Assembly: GCA_035460165.1 (NCBI GenBank)
Contig: DATHWW010000013.1
Span: 62,001-126,000 of the forward strand
DNA: 64,000 bases
From: MM2 sp035460165
Lineage (GTDB): Bacteria > Pseudomonadota > Gammaproteobacteria > Burkholderiales > Methylophilaceae
Reading direction: 5' to 3'
Shown: positions 1-8,419 of the stretch, piece after piece
How the letters are laid out: every line of letters begins with the position of its first letter
How positions within the stretch are numbered: the stretch's first letter is position 1
The notes under the pieces: generated by a model
Seen by the model: the letters and a program-made list of their open reading frames with translations, nothing else
Told to the model about the DNA's origin: nothing
Database searches by the model: none
Made by a program: the position numbers and the translations under genes

Positions 1-426
1 GTCGGGCGTAAGCTCGGAAAAAGGTGTGGGGTGATCGGCCATGCCCACATTCTACAAGGTGGCGGGCGGGGGCGCGTCAAGAGCTTCTGTTATGTGACTG
101 TGACGATCGCTTGTAACACAAACGCTGTCCGCCGCTCATGTAATTTTCCCAATGCCGAGCCGGCTTGGCTGTTCTCCAGACAAACACCGAGAACCGGCAG
201 GTCATCAGCCGATATTTGCCTTCATCGTATCCGCCACGGTAGTGAGATTTTATATAGGAAAACTCCTGCTAATGCTAGCGCTTAATTCATGGGTTTTTAT
301 CGCATGATTCTTACAGCTGAATCAGATATGTCCGACGTAAAACGCAAGGTGATCAACCTAAAATTCACTATAGATTTATCGAATTTAATTCATCACAAAC
401 AAGCCAAACATGAATGGAGGAACATC
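1..426. other. Intergenic stretch at the window edge
   Basis: No convincing gene is seen here. The short open frames have no ribosome-binding site and no recognisable protein pattern. The last 150 bases are AT-rich, as expected for a promoter region of the following gene, but no clear -35/-10 pair can be fixed. The gene to the left, if any, lies outside the window. Confidence 0.4.
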
Positions 427-882
427 ATGTCTACAGTGCAAAAATCCATTGATATCAACGCTCCCGTGACTTCGGTCTACAACCAGTGGACGCAGTTCGA
501 AGAGTTTCCGGCTTTCATGGAGGGCGTGAAAGAGGTGCGCCAGCTGGACGATGCCCATCTCCATTGGTGCGCCGAAATCGCCGGCAAGGATGTGGAGTGG
601 GATGCGGAAATTACCGAGCAGATTCCCGACCAGCGTATCGCCTGGCGTAGCCTGGAAGGTACTCCGAATGCCGGTGTCGTCAGCTTCCACAAACTGAACG
701 ACGGTTCCACCCGCGTCATGCTGCAAATGGATTACGAGCCGGAAGGAATGGCGGAAAACGCCGGGGATGCCGTCGGCTTGGTATCGCATCGTGTCGAAGG
801 CGATTTGGAACGCTTCAAAGAATACCTCGAGTCCCGCGGCAGCGAAACGGGCGGCTGGAGAGGCACGATTCGTCCTTCCTGA
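427..882 (+). CDS. SRPBCC family protein (polyketide cyclase/dehydrase-like)
   Basis: A protein of about 151 residues with the START/SRPBCC pattern: an N-terminal strand with S-I-D-I-N-A-P-V-T-S-V-Y-N-Q-W, a central W-R-S-L-E-G segment, and a C-terminal amphipathic helix (V-E-G-D-L-E-R-F-K-E-Y-L). The family forms a hydrophobic cavity that binds lipids or polyketides; no catalytic residues can be assigned, so the ligand is unknown. The start at 427 follows AATGGAGGAACATC, a strong ribosome-binding site, so the longer upstream open frame is not used. Proteins of this subgroup are often small soluble cytoplasmic proteins of unknown role. It stands alone, 136 bases before the oxidoreductase gene. 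Confidence 0.85.
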   Translation: MSTVQKSIDINAPVTSVYNQWTQFEEFPAFMEGVKEVRQLDDAHLHWCAEIAGKDVEWDAEITEQIPDQRIAWRSLEGTPNAGVVSFHKLNDGSTRVMLQMDYEPEGMAENAGDAVGLVSHRVEGDLERFKEYLESRGSETGGWRGTIRPS

Positions 883-917
883 GCGTCGGGAATTTAATCG
901 CGAATAGTATTGTGCAG

Positions 918-990
918 CGCCAGTTTGGGTTATGGCGGTGCGGAGGCCCCGCTCGCTCATCCAGCCTCACGCGCCCGACCCAAACTGGCG
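918..990. repeat. 13-bp perfect inverted repeat between two genes
   Basis: CGCCAGTTTGGGT at 918-930 pairs perfectly with ACCCAAACTGGCG at 978-990 around a 47-base GC-rich loop. It lies between the SRPBCC gene and the oxidoreductase. There is no T-run, so a simple intrinsic terminator is unlikely; it may be an RNA hairpin or a dispersed repeat. Confidence 0.6.
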
Positions 991-1018
991 GGGTGCACGT
1001 CGGCTGCAAGGAGATCAC

Positions 1019-2545
1019 ATGCCTGACGGATCGACTTCAGTGTGGATGGCAACAGCGCAACCCGCGTTTTTACCAACCCTGGACGATAGCGTTCAAGCCG
1101 ATGTTTGCGTCATTGGCGGCGGCATCGCCGGGTTGACGGCAGCTTACTTGCTTTGCAAGGAAGGCAAGTCGGTGGTACTCGTCGAGGCCTCCAATATCGG
1201 TAGCGGCGAAACCGGCCGTACCACCGCGCACTTCTTTCCTCCTGATAACCGTTATTACTTCATTGAAGAATCATTCGGCGCCGAAGCGGCGCGGCTTACG
1301 GCCGATAGTTTTGCCCGAGCCACCGACCGGGTGGAAGAGATCGTGCACGAGGAGGGCATCCAGTGCGGTTTTGAACGCCTCGACGGCTATCTTTTTTCTC
1401 TGCAACGCAATGGCTATGAAAACCTGAAAAAAGAGCATGAAGCTGCATTGCGCGCCGGCGCCACGGCGAATATGTACGATAGGGTGCCGGGTGTGGATTT
1501 CGATAGCGGCCCTTGTGTGCAATTCGGGAATCTGGCGCAGTTTCACCCTTTGAATTATCTGTACGGCTTGTGCGCCGCCATTGAGCGACTCGGCGGAAGG
1601 ATATACGTCAATACGCGTGCATTGCAGATCGACAACGAACGCAACCAGCGCATCGTTACTACTGACCGGGCCACCATCCGCACCAAGGATGTGATCGTGG
1701 CGACCAATACGCCCTTCAATAATCGTCTCATCATGCATACCAAACAGGCGGCATTTCGCAGTTACGTCTTGGGCTTACGTGTACCGTGCGGTTCGGTGCC
1801 ACGCATCCTGCTGTGGGATGACGGCGATCCCTATTACTACGTCCGGCTGGAATCGCCGGTAAGCTTCACGGACGACATCCTCATCGTCGGCGGTCAAGAT
1901 CACAAGAGCGGGCAGAACGGATCGGCCGAAAGTCATTATGAAGCCATTGAAAATTGGACGCGTGCCCGATTCCCGATGGCGATGACGGTGGAGTACAAAT
2001 GGTCGGGCATCGTGATGGAACCAGCCGACGGCATTGCCTTCCTCGGGCAGAACCCGCATGAGGAAGGCGTATATATCATCACCGGTGACTCCGGCAATGG
2101 CATGACACATTGCACAGCAGGTGCCATGCTGATCACTGACCTCATCATGGGGCGGCAAAACCCCTGGACGGAACTGTATTCGCCTTCGCGCAAGGTTATC
2201 CACGGCACATCGCATTTTATCCGCGACCAGCTTAATACGCTGGCGCAGTATGGCAAATGGGCAGGCAGCGGCAAGGGCGAGTCGGTCGAGACGATCCCGC
2301 CCGGCCAAGGGGCCGTGATACGCGACGGCCTCGGCAAACAGGCGGTTTATCGCGACAGTGCTGGCCTGCTGCATGCGCTGTCCGCCACATGCCCGCATCT
2401 CGGTTGCGAGGTGGTCTGGAACTCCGCTGAGAAATCGTGGGATTGCCCGTGCCACGGCTCGCGCTTTGACATAGACGGAAAAGTCCTGCACGGCCCGGCA
2501 GCCACGCCACTCGCCGCAGTAAAACCTCACGAAAAAGCAGCATAA
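1019..2545 (+). CDS. FAD-dependent oxidoreductase with C-terminal Rieske domain
   Basis: A 508-residue protein in two parts. Residues about 22-400 are a DadA/glycine-oxidase-like FAD domain: the dinucleotide-binding motif D-V-C-V-I-G-G-G-I-A-G-L-T-A-A is near residue 30, and a second conserved stretch (G-V-Y-I-I-T-G-D-S-G-N-G-M-T) is near residue 355. The C-terminal ~100 residues hold a Rieske 2Fe-2S site, C-P-H-L-G-C followed by C-P-C-H-G-S. Fusions of this kind are common in bacteria but their substrates are mostly unknown; electron transfer between FAD and the cluster is inferred. The ATG at 1019 follows AAGGAGATCAC and is preferred to an upstream in-frame start lacking such a site. It ends 5 bases before the topoisomerase gene, so the two are probably cotranscribed. 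Confidence 0.88.
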   Translation: MPDGSTSVWMATAQPAFLPTLDDSVQADVCVIGGGIAGLTAAYLLCKEGKSVVLVEASNIGSGETGRTTAHFFPPDNRYYFIEESFGAEAARLTADSFARATDRVEEIVHEEGIQCGFERLDGYLFSLQRNGYENLKKEHEAALRAGATANMYDRVPGVDFDSGPCVQFGNLAQFHPLNYLYGLCAAIERLGGRIYVNTRALQIDNERNQRIVTTDRATIRTKDVIVATNTPFNNRLIMHTKQAAFRSYVLGLRVPCGSVPRILLWDDGDPYYYVRLESPVSFTDDILIVGGQDHKSGQNGSAESHYEAIENWTRARFPMAMTVEYKWSGIVMEPADGIAFLGQNPHEEGVYIITGDSGNGMTHCTAGAMLITDLIMGRQNPWTELYSPSRKVIHGTSHFIRDQLNTLAQYGKWAGSGKGESVETIPPGQGAVIRDGLGKQAVYRDSAGLLHALSATCPHLGCEVVWNSAEKSWDCPCHGSRFDIDGKVLHGPAATPLAAVKPHEKAA

Positions 2546-2550
2546 TTTGC

Positions 2551-3657
2551 ATGTCCGATGCCGCTATCGACATCGAGCCGATACCACCGGCTGCGTCAGA
2601 TGCACCACTCATGGCACAGCTGGTGCTGGCGGCAGAAATGGGCGGATTGCACTACGTCACAGACAGCGTTCCCGGTTTCAGCCGGCAGCGGAAGCGAAAC
2701 GGTTTCCGCTATCTGGATACTGCCGGCCGGCCGCTGGAAAACCCCGTCCAGCTCGCCCGCATCAAATCCCTCGCCATACCACCCGCCTGGAGCGACGTCT
2801 GGATCTGCCCGGATGCCCAAGGCCATCTGCAAGCCACCGGCCGCGACGCGCGCGGCCGTAAGCAATACCGTTACCACAACAGCTGGCGTGAGGTGCGCGA
2901 CGAAGCCAAATACGAACGCATGATCGGTTTCGCCATGCAGCTACCCGCGATCCGCGCAAAGCTGGATGAAGACATCCGCCGTCCCGGCTTGAGCCGCGAA
3001 AAGGTCATCGCCACCATCATCCACCTGCTCGACGTCACCATGATCCGCATCGGCAACGAAGAGTACGCCCAGGCCAACAAGTCCTTCGGCCTCACCACGC
3101 TACGGAACCGCCACGTCACCATCGAAGGCGCCGCAATGGAATTTAATTTCAAAGGCAAAAGCGGCATTGCGCACACCATCCGCATCACCGAGCCGCGCCT
3201 GGCGCGCATCGTCCGCCGTATGCGCGAACTGCCGGGGCAGGAGCTATTCCAGTACGTCAACAGCGAAGGCGCGCGCCACTCTATCGGTTCCACCGACGTC
3301 AACGACTACCTCAAAACCATCACCGGCGAGAACTACACCGCCAAGGATTTCCGCACCTGGTCCGGGACCGTCCAGACCGTCATCGCGCTCAAGGCGCTCG
3401 GGCCCGCCGAAACCGTTGCAGAAGCAAAAAAGAAAATACGCGAAGCTATCGAAGTCACCGCAAAAAAGCTCGGGAATACACCGACGATTTGCAGAAAGTG
3501 CTATGTGCATCCGGCGGTGCTGGAAGCATATGCGAGTGGAACTTGGCATGAGTTTGCGGGAAAGGGCGTGAACGGAGAAAAGCAGATGCTCTTTGATAGG
3601 GAGGAAGCATTTACACTGGAGCTATTGCAGCAGGAATTGAAGCGGGTAACGGTATAA
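2551..3657 (+). CDS. DNA topoisomerase IB (poxvirus/eukaryote-like)
   Basis: A 368-residue protein matching bacterial type IB topoisomerases, which relax supercoils through a 3'-phosphotyrosyl intermediate. Visible family motifs are G-R-D-A-R-G-R-K-Q-Y-R-Y-H near residue 97 (first catalytic Arg), V-T-M-I-R-I-G-N-E-E-Y near residue 162, K-G-K-S-G near residue 200, F-R-T-W near residue 265, and the active-site Tyr in R-K-C-Y-V-H-P near residue 318. Length fits the family. It begins 5 bases after the oxidoreductase gene. The gene is GC-rich like its left neighbours, in contrast to the AT-richer genes that follow. Confidence 0.93.
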   Translation: MSDAAIDIEPIPPAASDAPLMAQLVLAAEMGGLHYVTDSVPGFSRQRKRNGFRYLDTAGRPLENPVQLARIKSLAIPPAWSDVWICPDAQGHLQATGRDARGRKQYRYHNSWREVRDEAKYERMIGFAMQLPAIRAKLDEDIRRPGLSREKVIATIIHLLDVTMIRIGNEEYAQANKSFGLTTLRNRHVTIEGAAMEFNFKGKSGIAHTIRITEPRLARIVRRMRELPGQELFQYVNSEGARHSIGSTDVNDYLKTITGENYTAKDFRTWSGTVQTVIALKALGPAETVAEAKKKIREAIEVTAKKLGNTPTICRKCYVHPAVLEAYASGTWHEFAGKGVNGEKQMLFDREEAFTLELLQQELKRVTV

Positions 3658-3664
3658 CGCTAAG

Positions 3665-3967
3665 ATGGGTTATAAACCGTTATTAGGATTATGGTTATCA
3701 AGTATGGTTTTGAAATATTTATTAACTACCCTCCCACCGTTTATTTTATACGGCGGGTGGAAGTTGGCTGACTGGGCATATTTGAACTTTCAATGCCAAG
3801 GCAATATAAAAGGGCTTCAGCCTTGCTACGCCGGCTCGATAGACATCGCCCCCTTACTTGGTATTGGACTATTCTGGTGCCAAGTCCTATGGGTTCCCGC
3901 CATTGCGGTTTCCGGCTTATTTCTATTCCGGATTTATCGAGGTCAGGATAACAAAAGTGGCATGTAA
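3665..3967 (+). CDS. Small membrane protein, likely integron-cassette gene
   Basis: A 100-residue hydrophobic protein with about two membrane segments (residues ~8-30 and ~62-90) and two Cys in the loop between them (F-Q-C-Q-G and L-Q-P-C-Y). No family is recognised. It starts 7 bases after the topoisomerase stop and is visibly AT-richer than the genes before it. It is followed at once by an attC-like palindrome (3968-4039), the arrangement of an integron gene cassette: a short orphan gene with a recombination site at its 3' end. Function unknown; cassette origin is inference. Confidence 0.6.
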   Translation: MGYKPLLGLWLSSMVLKYLLTTLPPFILYGGWKLADWAYLNFQCQGNIKGLQPCYAGSIDIAPLLGIGLFWCQVLWVPAIAVSGLFLFRIYRGQDNKSGM

Positions 3968-4039
3968 ACCTAACCATTCAGCCAAGCGGGGCACTTCAAC
4001 AGCTTCACTGTTCCGCGCCCCTTACCTTCGACGTTAGCA
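3968..4039 (+). repeat. attC-like integron recombination site (candidate)
   Basis: A 72-base imperfect palindrome between two short genes. It opens with ACCTAAC, which fits the attC consensus RYYYAAC, and closes with GTTAGCA, which matches GTTRRRY at 5 of 7 positions. Inside are CAAGCGGGGC, a perfect hairpin AACAG-CTTCA-CTGTT, and GCCCCTTA, giving the nested-arm layout of attC sites. The next reading frame starts 2 bases after it, as in cassettes. Confidence 0.55.
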
Positions 4040-4041
4040 CT

Positions 4042-4891
4042 ATGAGCCGAGTCGGCCTCTTTTTATCTGCGTTGTATGCCGCTGTAATTGTCATATGTCT
4101 CGCTTTTGCCTATGACGCAGGAAGCGACTTCAAAGGGCAATACGTCTTTCTTCAATTGCCTATTGCACTTCAAAGCTCGCTACTTCAATGGCTCGACCAT
4201 ACCTCGTCTATCGAGCATTTATCCTGGGCAGCGGCCTACCTTTTGTTCGGGTTGCCAACATTTGCGCTGCTTTATCTTGTCGGTTGGCTCATAGACCGTT
4301 GCCGTTCCAACTTGCCATTCAAGCGGGACGTTGAGCTTGGCTTGTCACACCTCCCCAAAGATTTACTCATTCCAATCGACGATGGCGCGGCAGCACACCT
4401 GACAGGTTTGCTGCTGCCTCATCTCGAACTTCCCAGTACGGATGGTTTCAGCATCAACCTAGCAGGCCTGCGTGGACGTTGGGTGATTTACATTTACCCC
4501 ATGACGGGCGCGCCCGGATGTGCCGTTGCCGGATGGTTGGGATGGCATTCCCGGTGCGCGGGGGTGCACCCCGCAGTCGTGCGGTTTTCGGGATCATTAC
4601 AGCGAGTTGGCGTCCTCGAAGACCAGCGTGTTTGGCTTAAGCGTCCAGCCTTCCGCTTACCAGTTTGAAGCGCGTGACCGGCTGCATCTGCCGTTTGAGT
4701 TGCTGAGCGATGCGGAATTGAAACTGAAGGCGTTGTTGCAGTTGCCGACCTTCACTGTCGCCGGCAGGGAGTTGTACAAGCGGCTGACCATGATCATCGA
4801 GGATGGAGTGATCGTGAAGGTGTTTTACCCGGTGTTTCCTCCCGACAGGAACGCGAACGAGGTGCTCGCCTGGTTGCGGCGAAACGCTTAA
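4042..4891 (+). pseudogene. Cassette membrane domain fused to a frameshifted peroxiredoxin
   Basis: Residues 1-90 of the first frame (from ATG 4042) form a two-helix membrane protein of the sort found in integron cassettes. The frame then reads through an attC-like half site (4304-4330) into a peroxiredoxin/Bcp-like domain that begins near H-L-E-L-P-S-T-D-G and contains R-W-V-I-Y-I-Y-P-M-T-G. At 4519 one extra T shifts the frame. The true continuation, in the next frame from 4520, is P-L-P-D-G-W-D-G-I-P-G-A-R-G-C-T-P-Q-S-C followed by F-R-D-H-Y and F-G-L-S-V-Q, ending at 4891. Both Cys of the peroxidatic G-C-T-P-Q-S-C motif lie after the shift. As written the first frame stops at 4668 with no catalytic Cys, so the gene is broken unless this is a sequencing error. 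Confidence 0.75.
4304..4330 (+). repeat. Half attC-like remnant inside the fused reading frame
   Basis: GTTCCAAC and CATTCAAGCGGGACG echo the left arm of the full attC-like site upstream (CTAACCATTC and CAAGCGGGGC). The right arm is missing, and the reading frame continues directly into peroxiredoxin sequence. This is read as a cassette whose attC was truncated when it joined the peroxiredoxin gene. Confidence 0.4.
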
Positions 4892-4903
4892 GCGCTACGA
4901 AAC

Positions 4904-6064
4904 CTATCCAATCGCCGTTTTCAATTTGGCTAATGCTTCCATCACTTCGCTGCGTGGCGCGCCGATATTCATGCGCATGAAGCCCGAGCCGCCCATGCCG
5001 AATGCGATGCCGGGCGAGAGGCCCAGGCCGGCTTCGTGGATCATGAAGCGTTTCAGTTCCGCGTCGCTCATGCCCAGTTCGCGGCAGTCCAGCCAGAGCA
5101 GGTAGGTACCTTCGGCGGGGATCGGGCGGATTCTCGGCAATTCCTGTTCGATGTAGCGCGTCACTTCATCGCGGGTCGTTTGCAGGTATGCCATCAGGCT
5201 TTCCAGCCACGGTGCGCCTTCGCGGTAGGCGGCTTCAAAGGCGGTGAGGCTAAAGGGGTTGCCGGCGGTCATGTGCACCATGTCCAGCACCTGGTTGATC
5301 TTCGCGCGGCGCGCAGCGTCGGGAACGATCAATGCGGAAAGGCCGAGGCCCGGAATATTGAAGGTTTTGCTCGGGGCGACGGCGGTGACGATCTTCGTGG
5401 TGTCGTCGGTCAGCGTCGCCAGGGCATGGTGCTGGTATTCCGGATAGATCAGGTCGGCGTGGATTTCGTCGGCGAGTATCGTGAGGTCATGGCGGCGGGC
5501 GATGTCGAGTATCTGGATGAGTTCTTCTCGCTGCCAGACGCGGCCGACCGGGTTGTGCGGCGAGCAGAGCAACAACAAGCGCGCTTCACTGGCACATTGC
5601 TCCAGGTGCTCGAAATCGATGCCGTAGCGCCCGTTGTCGAGCTTGAGCGGATTCTGCACCAGCCGCCGCCCGGTCTTGGTGGCGGCGGAAAAGAAGGGGA
5701 AGTACACCGGTGGTTGCACGATCACGCCTTCATCCGGCTCCGCCAGCGCCATCGCCACGGCGTTGAGCGAGGGCACCACGCCGGGCACGAGCACGATCCA
5801 TTCGCGTTCGATGGCCCAGCCATGGCGCGTCTTCATCCAATCGATCAGCGCGTCGTACACGCCTTCCGGCGGCAGGGTATAGCCGTAGATAGGGTGCGCG
5901 GCGCGCGCTATCAATGCGCGGGTTACAGCCTCGGGCGCAGCGAAATCCATGTCGGCCACCCACAGCGGCTGCACGTCGCTGATGCCGAAATAGGCGGTGC
6001 GGCCGTCGTATTTAAGCGCACTTGTGCCTTCCCGCGGAATCACGCGGTCGAAATCGAAGTTCAA
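4904..6064 (-). CDS. ovoB: PLP-dependent lyase/aminotransferase, probable OvoB
   Basis: A 386-residue fold-type I PLP enzyme of the MalY/PatB C-S lyase group. The N-terminal motif P-L-W-V-A-D-M-D-F is near residue 35, the PLP-contacting S-P-H-N-P-V-G-R near residue 165, and the Schiff-base Lys in P-S-K-T-F-N-I-P-G-L near residue 230. It lies directly downstream of ovoA; the proposed TTG start at 6064 overlaps the ovoA stop (TTGA). OvoB is the PLP sulfoxide lyase that cleaves the OvoA product to release 5-thiohistidine. The OvoB assignment rests on this operon; from sequence alone cystathionine beta-lyase would also fit. A GTG 7 codons upstream is an alternative start. Confidence 0.75.
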   Translation of the reverse strand: MNFDFDRVIPREGTSALKYDGRTAYFGISDVQPLWVADMDFAAPEAVTRALIARAAHPIYGYTLPPEGVYDALIDWMKTRHGWAIEREWIVLVPGVVPSLNAVAMALAEPDEGVIVQPPVYFPFFSAATKTGRRLVQNPLKLDNGRYGIDFEHLEQCASEARLLLLCSPHNPVGRVWQREELIQILDIARRHDLTILADEIHADLIYPEYQHHALATLTDDTTKIVTAVAPSKTFNIPGLGLSALIVPDAARRAKINQVLDMVHMTAGNPFSLTAFEAAYREGAPWLESLMAYLQTTRDEVTRYIEQELPRIRPIPAEGTYLLWLDCRELGMSDAELKRFMIHEAGLGLSPGIAFGMGGSGFMRMNIGAPRSEVMEALAKLKTAIG

Positions 6065-8181
6065 CGCACTTTCTCCCACACCGTGACTTCGGAAATCGTG
6101 TGCTGGAACTTGCGGCGCGTTTCGCGGATAACGAAAGGCACTTCCAGCGGCCCTTGCACCAAGCGGAAATGCGCGCCGAGTTCGGCTTTCAGCCCGTCCA
6201 GCGTGGTCAGGTTTTCTCCCGATTGCTTGAATCCGCCTATCCATTCCTCGCGCGGGGTGTGCTCCTCCATCCAGGTATAAGGCGAGGCGAGCAGCAGCAG
6301 GCCGCCGGGGTTGAGTCGCTCGTGCACGGTGCCGAGGAATTTGCGCGGGCTGTAGAGGCGGTCGATCAGATTGGCGGCGATGACGAGGTCATAGCCGGCA
6401 AATTGCGGTTTCAGATTGCAGGCATCGCCCTGGAAGAACTCCACCTTGTCGCGCACGCCGTCAAGGTCGAGATCGGCGAGGCGGCGCTCCTTGTAGAACA
6501 CCAGTTCGCCTTCGTCGGCGAGGGTATAGCGCAGCACGCCTTGCTGCGCGAGTTGCACGCCCAGCCCGATAAAGCGCGCCGAAAAGTCGATGCCGGTGAC
6601 ATGTCCGAAATGCTTCGCCAATTCAAAGGTCGCGCGGCCGGCGGCGCAGCCGAGATCGAGCGCCGTGCGAGCCGGTTTTCCGTGCATGGCTGCGATGGCG
6701 ATCTCGCTCAATGCCTTGGAGAAGTTCGGCACGCCGTAATAAGTGTCGCCGTAGTGGAATTCGGCGTATTCCGACAGCATCTTGTCGGTTTCGTAATGCG
6801 AGGCGGGCATCGCTTCCGGGGGATTGATATCAGAAATCACATAGCGGAATCCGGCGTGCTGGAAGAAATGGCGGCGAAAGGCGTAGCGCGCGCTTTTCAG
6901 CGACTCATTGCCGCACGAAGCCCACGAACCGCCCTTCATCAGGTTATGGCGGTTGTCGTAGGTAGGGACCGTAAAGTCGTCGTAGAGCGGATGCACCTTG
7001 AACCCGTCGAACGGGTAAATCGGCGTTTCCGTCCATTGCCACACGTTGCCGACCACATCGTACAGCTCGCCATGGCGGAATTCGGTTACCGGGCAGGACG
7101 AGGCGTAATGGTCGAGATGCAGGTTCGCGGCGGCGGGTTGATCGGCAGCAACTTCGGACAAGCCGGAGACTTCATGCAGGCGATACCATTCGTCCTCGGT
7201 CGGCAGCCGCACGGGCTGCCCGGTTTCGGCTCTCTTCCAGTTACAGAAGGCCTTGGCTTCGTGGTAATTCACTTCCGCCGGCCAATCCCAAGGCATCACG
7301 ACTTCTTCCGTCATCAGACGCAGCCGCCAGGCGCTGCCGTCGGGTACCCAAAAGGTGGGGTGCTGCGCCTTGGTGAAGTCCTTCCAGTGACGGCCTTCAT
7401 CTTCCCAATAGCTGTCGTTGCCGTAACCGCCTGCTTTGACGAAGCCGAGGAACTCATGGTTGCTGACCAGGTAGCGGCTGGCCTGGAACGCCGGGACTTC
7501 AGCTTCATGGCTGCCGTATTCGTTGTCCCAGCCGTAGGTCTGGTCGGAGGTCGGCTTACCAAGCCGAGCGGCACCGGCGGGAATGTCGACCATGCCGTTC
7601 TGGGGCGCCTCATGGCTGATACGGCACGGATGCCACTCCGGATGCGGCTTCACATAATGCAAGGCGTGCTGGCGTATCAGGACCGACGAGGTTTCAAGAT
7701 GGATGCGCTCGTGCTCGATACCCATCAAAACCGGCCACCAGGCATGCTCCCAGGCTATGGGCAGTTCCAGCGGCGTGGTCGCGATTACGTTGTCGATCAC
7801 GCGCCGCATCTCAGCGCGGTAAGCGCGCACTTCGGCGACGGTCGGCCATTTGTAATTAGTCTCGTCTAGATCGTCCCAGCTCATTTCATCGACGCCGATG
7901 GCGAACATCGACTCAAAATCGGGATTGAGGCGTCGCGGAACCAGCCCGGCCAGCACGAGCTTGTTGATGAAAAAAGTCGCGGTATGGCCGAAGTAGAAAA
8001 TCAGCGGATGGCGCAGCGAAATCGACTTGCGGTAAAAAGCCTCGTCGCTGGCGAGAGTTTCGAAGAGCTGCTCGTAGCGGTCACAGGTCGCATGGAAGTA
8101 GTCGCGGATTTCCTGGCGTTTGCGCTCGGCATCGGAGCCATTCAGCGAGGGCGTGCGGTTAAAAAGAGTTCTCATGGTCAA
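6061..8181 (-). CDS. ovoA: 5-histidylcysteine sulfoxide synthase/methyltransferase OvoA
   Basis: A 706-residue protein with the three-part OvoA layout. An N-terminal DinB-like region carries the iron ligands, a His in F-Y-F-G-H and the pair in G-I-E-H-E-R-I-H. A central FGE-sulfatase domain includes V-G-N-V-W-Q-W-T and G-G-S-W-A-S. A C-terminal SAM methyltransferase domain (from about residue 460) has A-L-D-L-G-C-A-A-G-R. OvoA joins cysteine to histidine through an iron-dependent sulfoxide step and later N-methylates the product, giving the antioxidant ovothiol A. Length matches family members. An ATG two codons in (8175) is an equally good start. The overlapping downstream gene supplies the lyase step. 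Confidence 0.92.
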   Translation of the reverse strand: MTMRTLFNRTPSLNGSDAERKRQEIRDYFHATCDRYEQLFETLASDEAFYRKSISLRHPLIFYFGHTATFFINKLVLAGLVPRRLNPDFESMFAIGVDEMSWDDLDETNYKWPTVAEVRAYRAEMRRVIDNVIATTPLELPIAWEHAWWPVLMGIEHERIHLETSSVLIRQHALHYVKPHPEWHPCRISHEAPQNGMVDIPAGAARLGKPTSDQTYGWDNEYGSHEAEVPAFQASRYLVSNHEFLGFVKAGGYGNDSYWEDEGRHWKDFTKAQHPTFWVPDGSAWRLRLMTEEVVMPWDWPAEVNYHEAKAFCNWKRAETGQPVRLPTEDEWYRLHEVSGLSEVAADQPAAANLHLDHYASSCPVTEFRHGELYDVVGNVWQWTETPIYPFDGFKVHPLYDDFTVPTYDNRHNLMKGGSWASCGNESLKSARYAFRRHFFQHAGFRYVISDINPPEAMPASHYETDKMLSEYAEFHYGDTYYGVPNFSKALSEIAIAAMHGKPARTALDLGCAAGRATFELAKHFGHVTGIDFSARFIGLGVQLAQQGVLRYTLADEGELVFYKERRLADLDLDGVRDKVEFFQGDACNLKPQFAGYDLVIAANLIDRLYSPRKFLGTVHERLNPGGLLLLASPYTWMEEHTPREEWIGGFKQSGENLTTLDGLKAELGAHFRLVQGPLEVPFVIRETRRKFQHTISEVTVWEKVR

Positions 8182-8350
8182 GCATAGTCAATCGGCAACG
8201 GCAATGGTTCGATTAAACATCATGCCGATGATGCTGTCATGCATAAGTCGAGACTATAGTTATAGCCGTGGGCGTATGAAATCTAGGACGTATTCGCCGA
8301 GTGCGGGCTATTTCTCACACAAGAAAAATGCAGGAGTGCTTCGGTTGACG

Positions 8351-8396
8351 CATGGTCATTCCGGAAACCACGTAGCGGTTATCCGAAATGACCATG
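8351..8396. repeat. Long imperfect inverted repeat downstream of the chemoreceptor gene
   Basis: CATGGTCATTCCGGAAACC (8351-8369) faces GGTTATCCGAAATGACCATG (8377-8396), a near-perfect 19-20 bp stem with a short loop. It lies between the chemoreceptor stop and the ovoA start. There is no T-run on either strand, so it is more likely an RNA-stabilising hairpin, a Rho-type end or a REP-like repeat than an intrinsic terminator. Confidence 0.55.
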
Positions 8397-8419
8397 AGGG
8401 ATCGACGACAGGCAAGCGC

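Noticed and set aside
31..285. 84-codon open frame at the left edge
   Set aside because: No ribosome-binding site, no family pattern, erratic composition; treated as intergenic.
4042..4668. Intact 208-residue membrane protein
   Set aside because: Its last ~50 residues are out-of-frame peroxiredoxin sequence, so it is annotated as a broken fusion.
6022..7869. Long plus-strand open frame opposite ovoA
   Set aside because: It mirrors the codons of the clearly real ovoA gene and shows no protein family; an antisense shadow.
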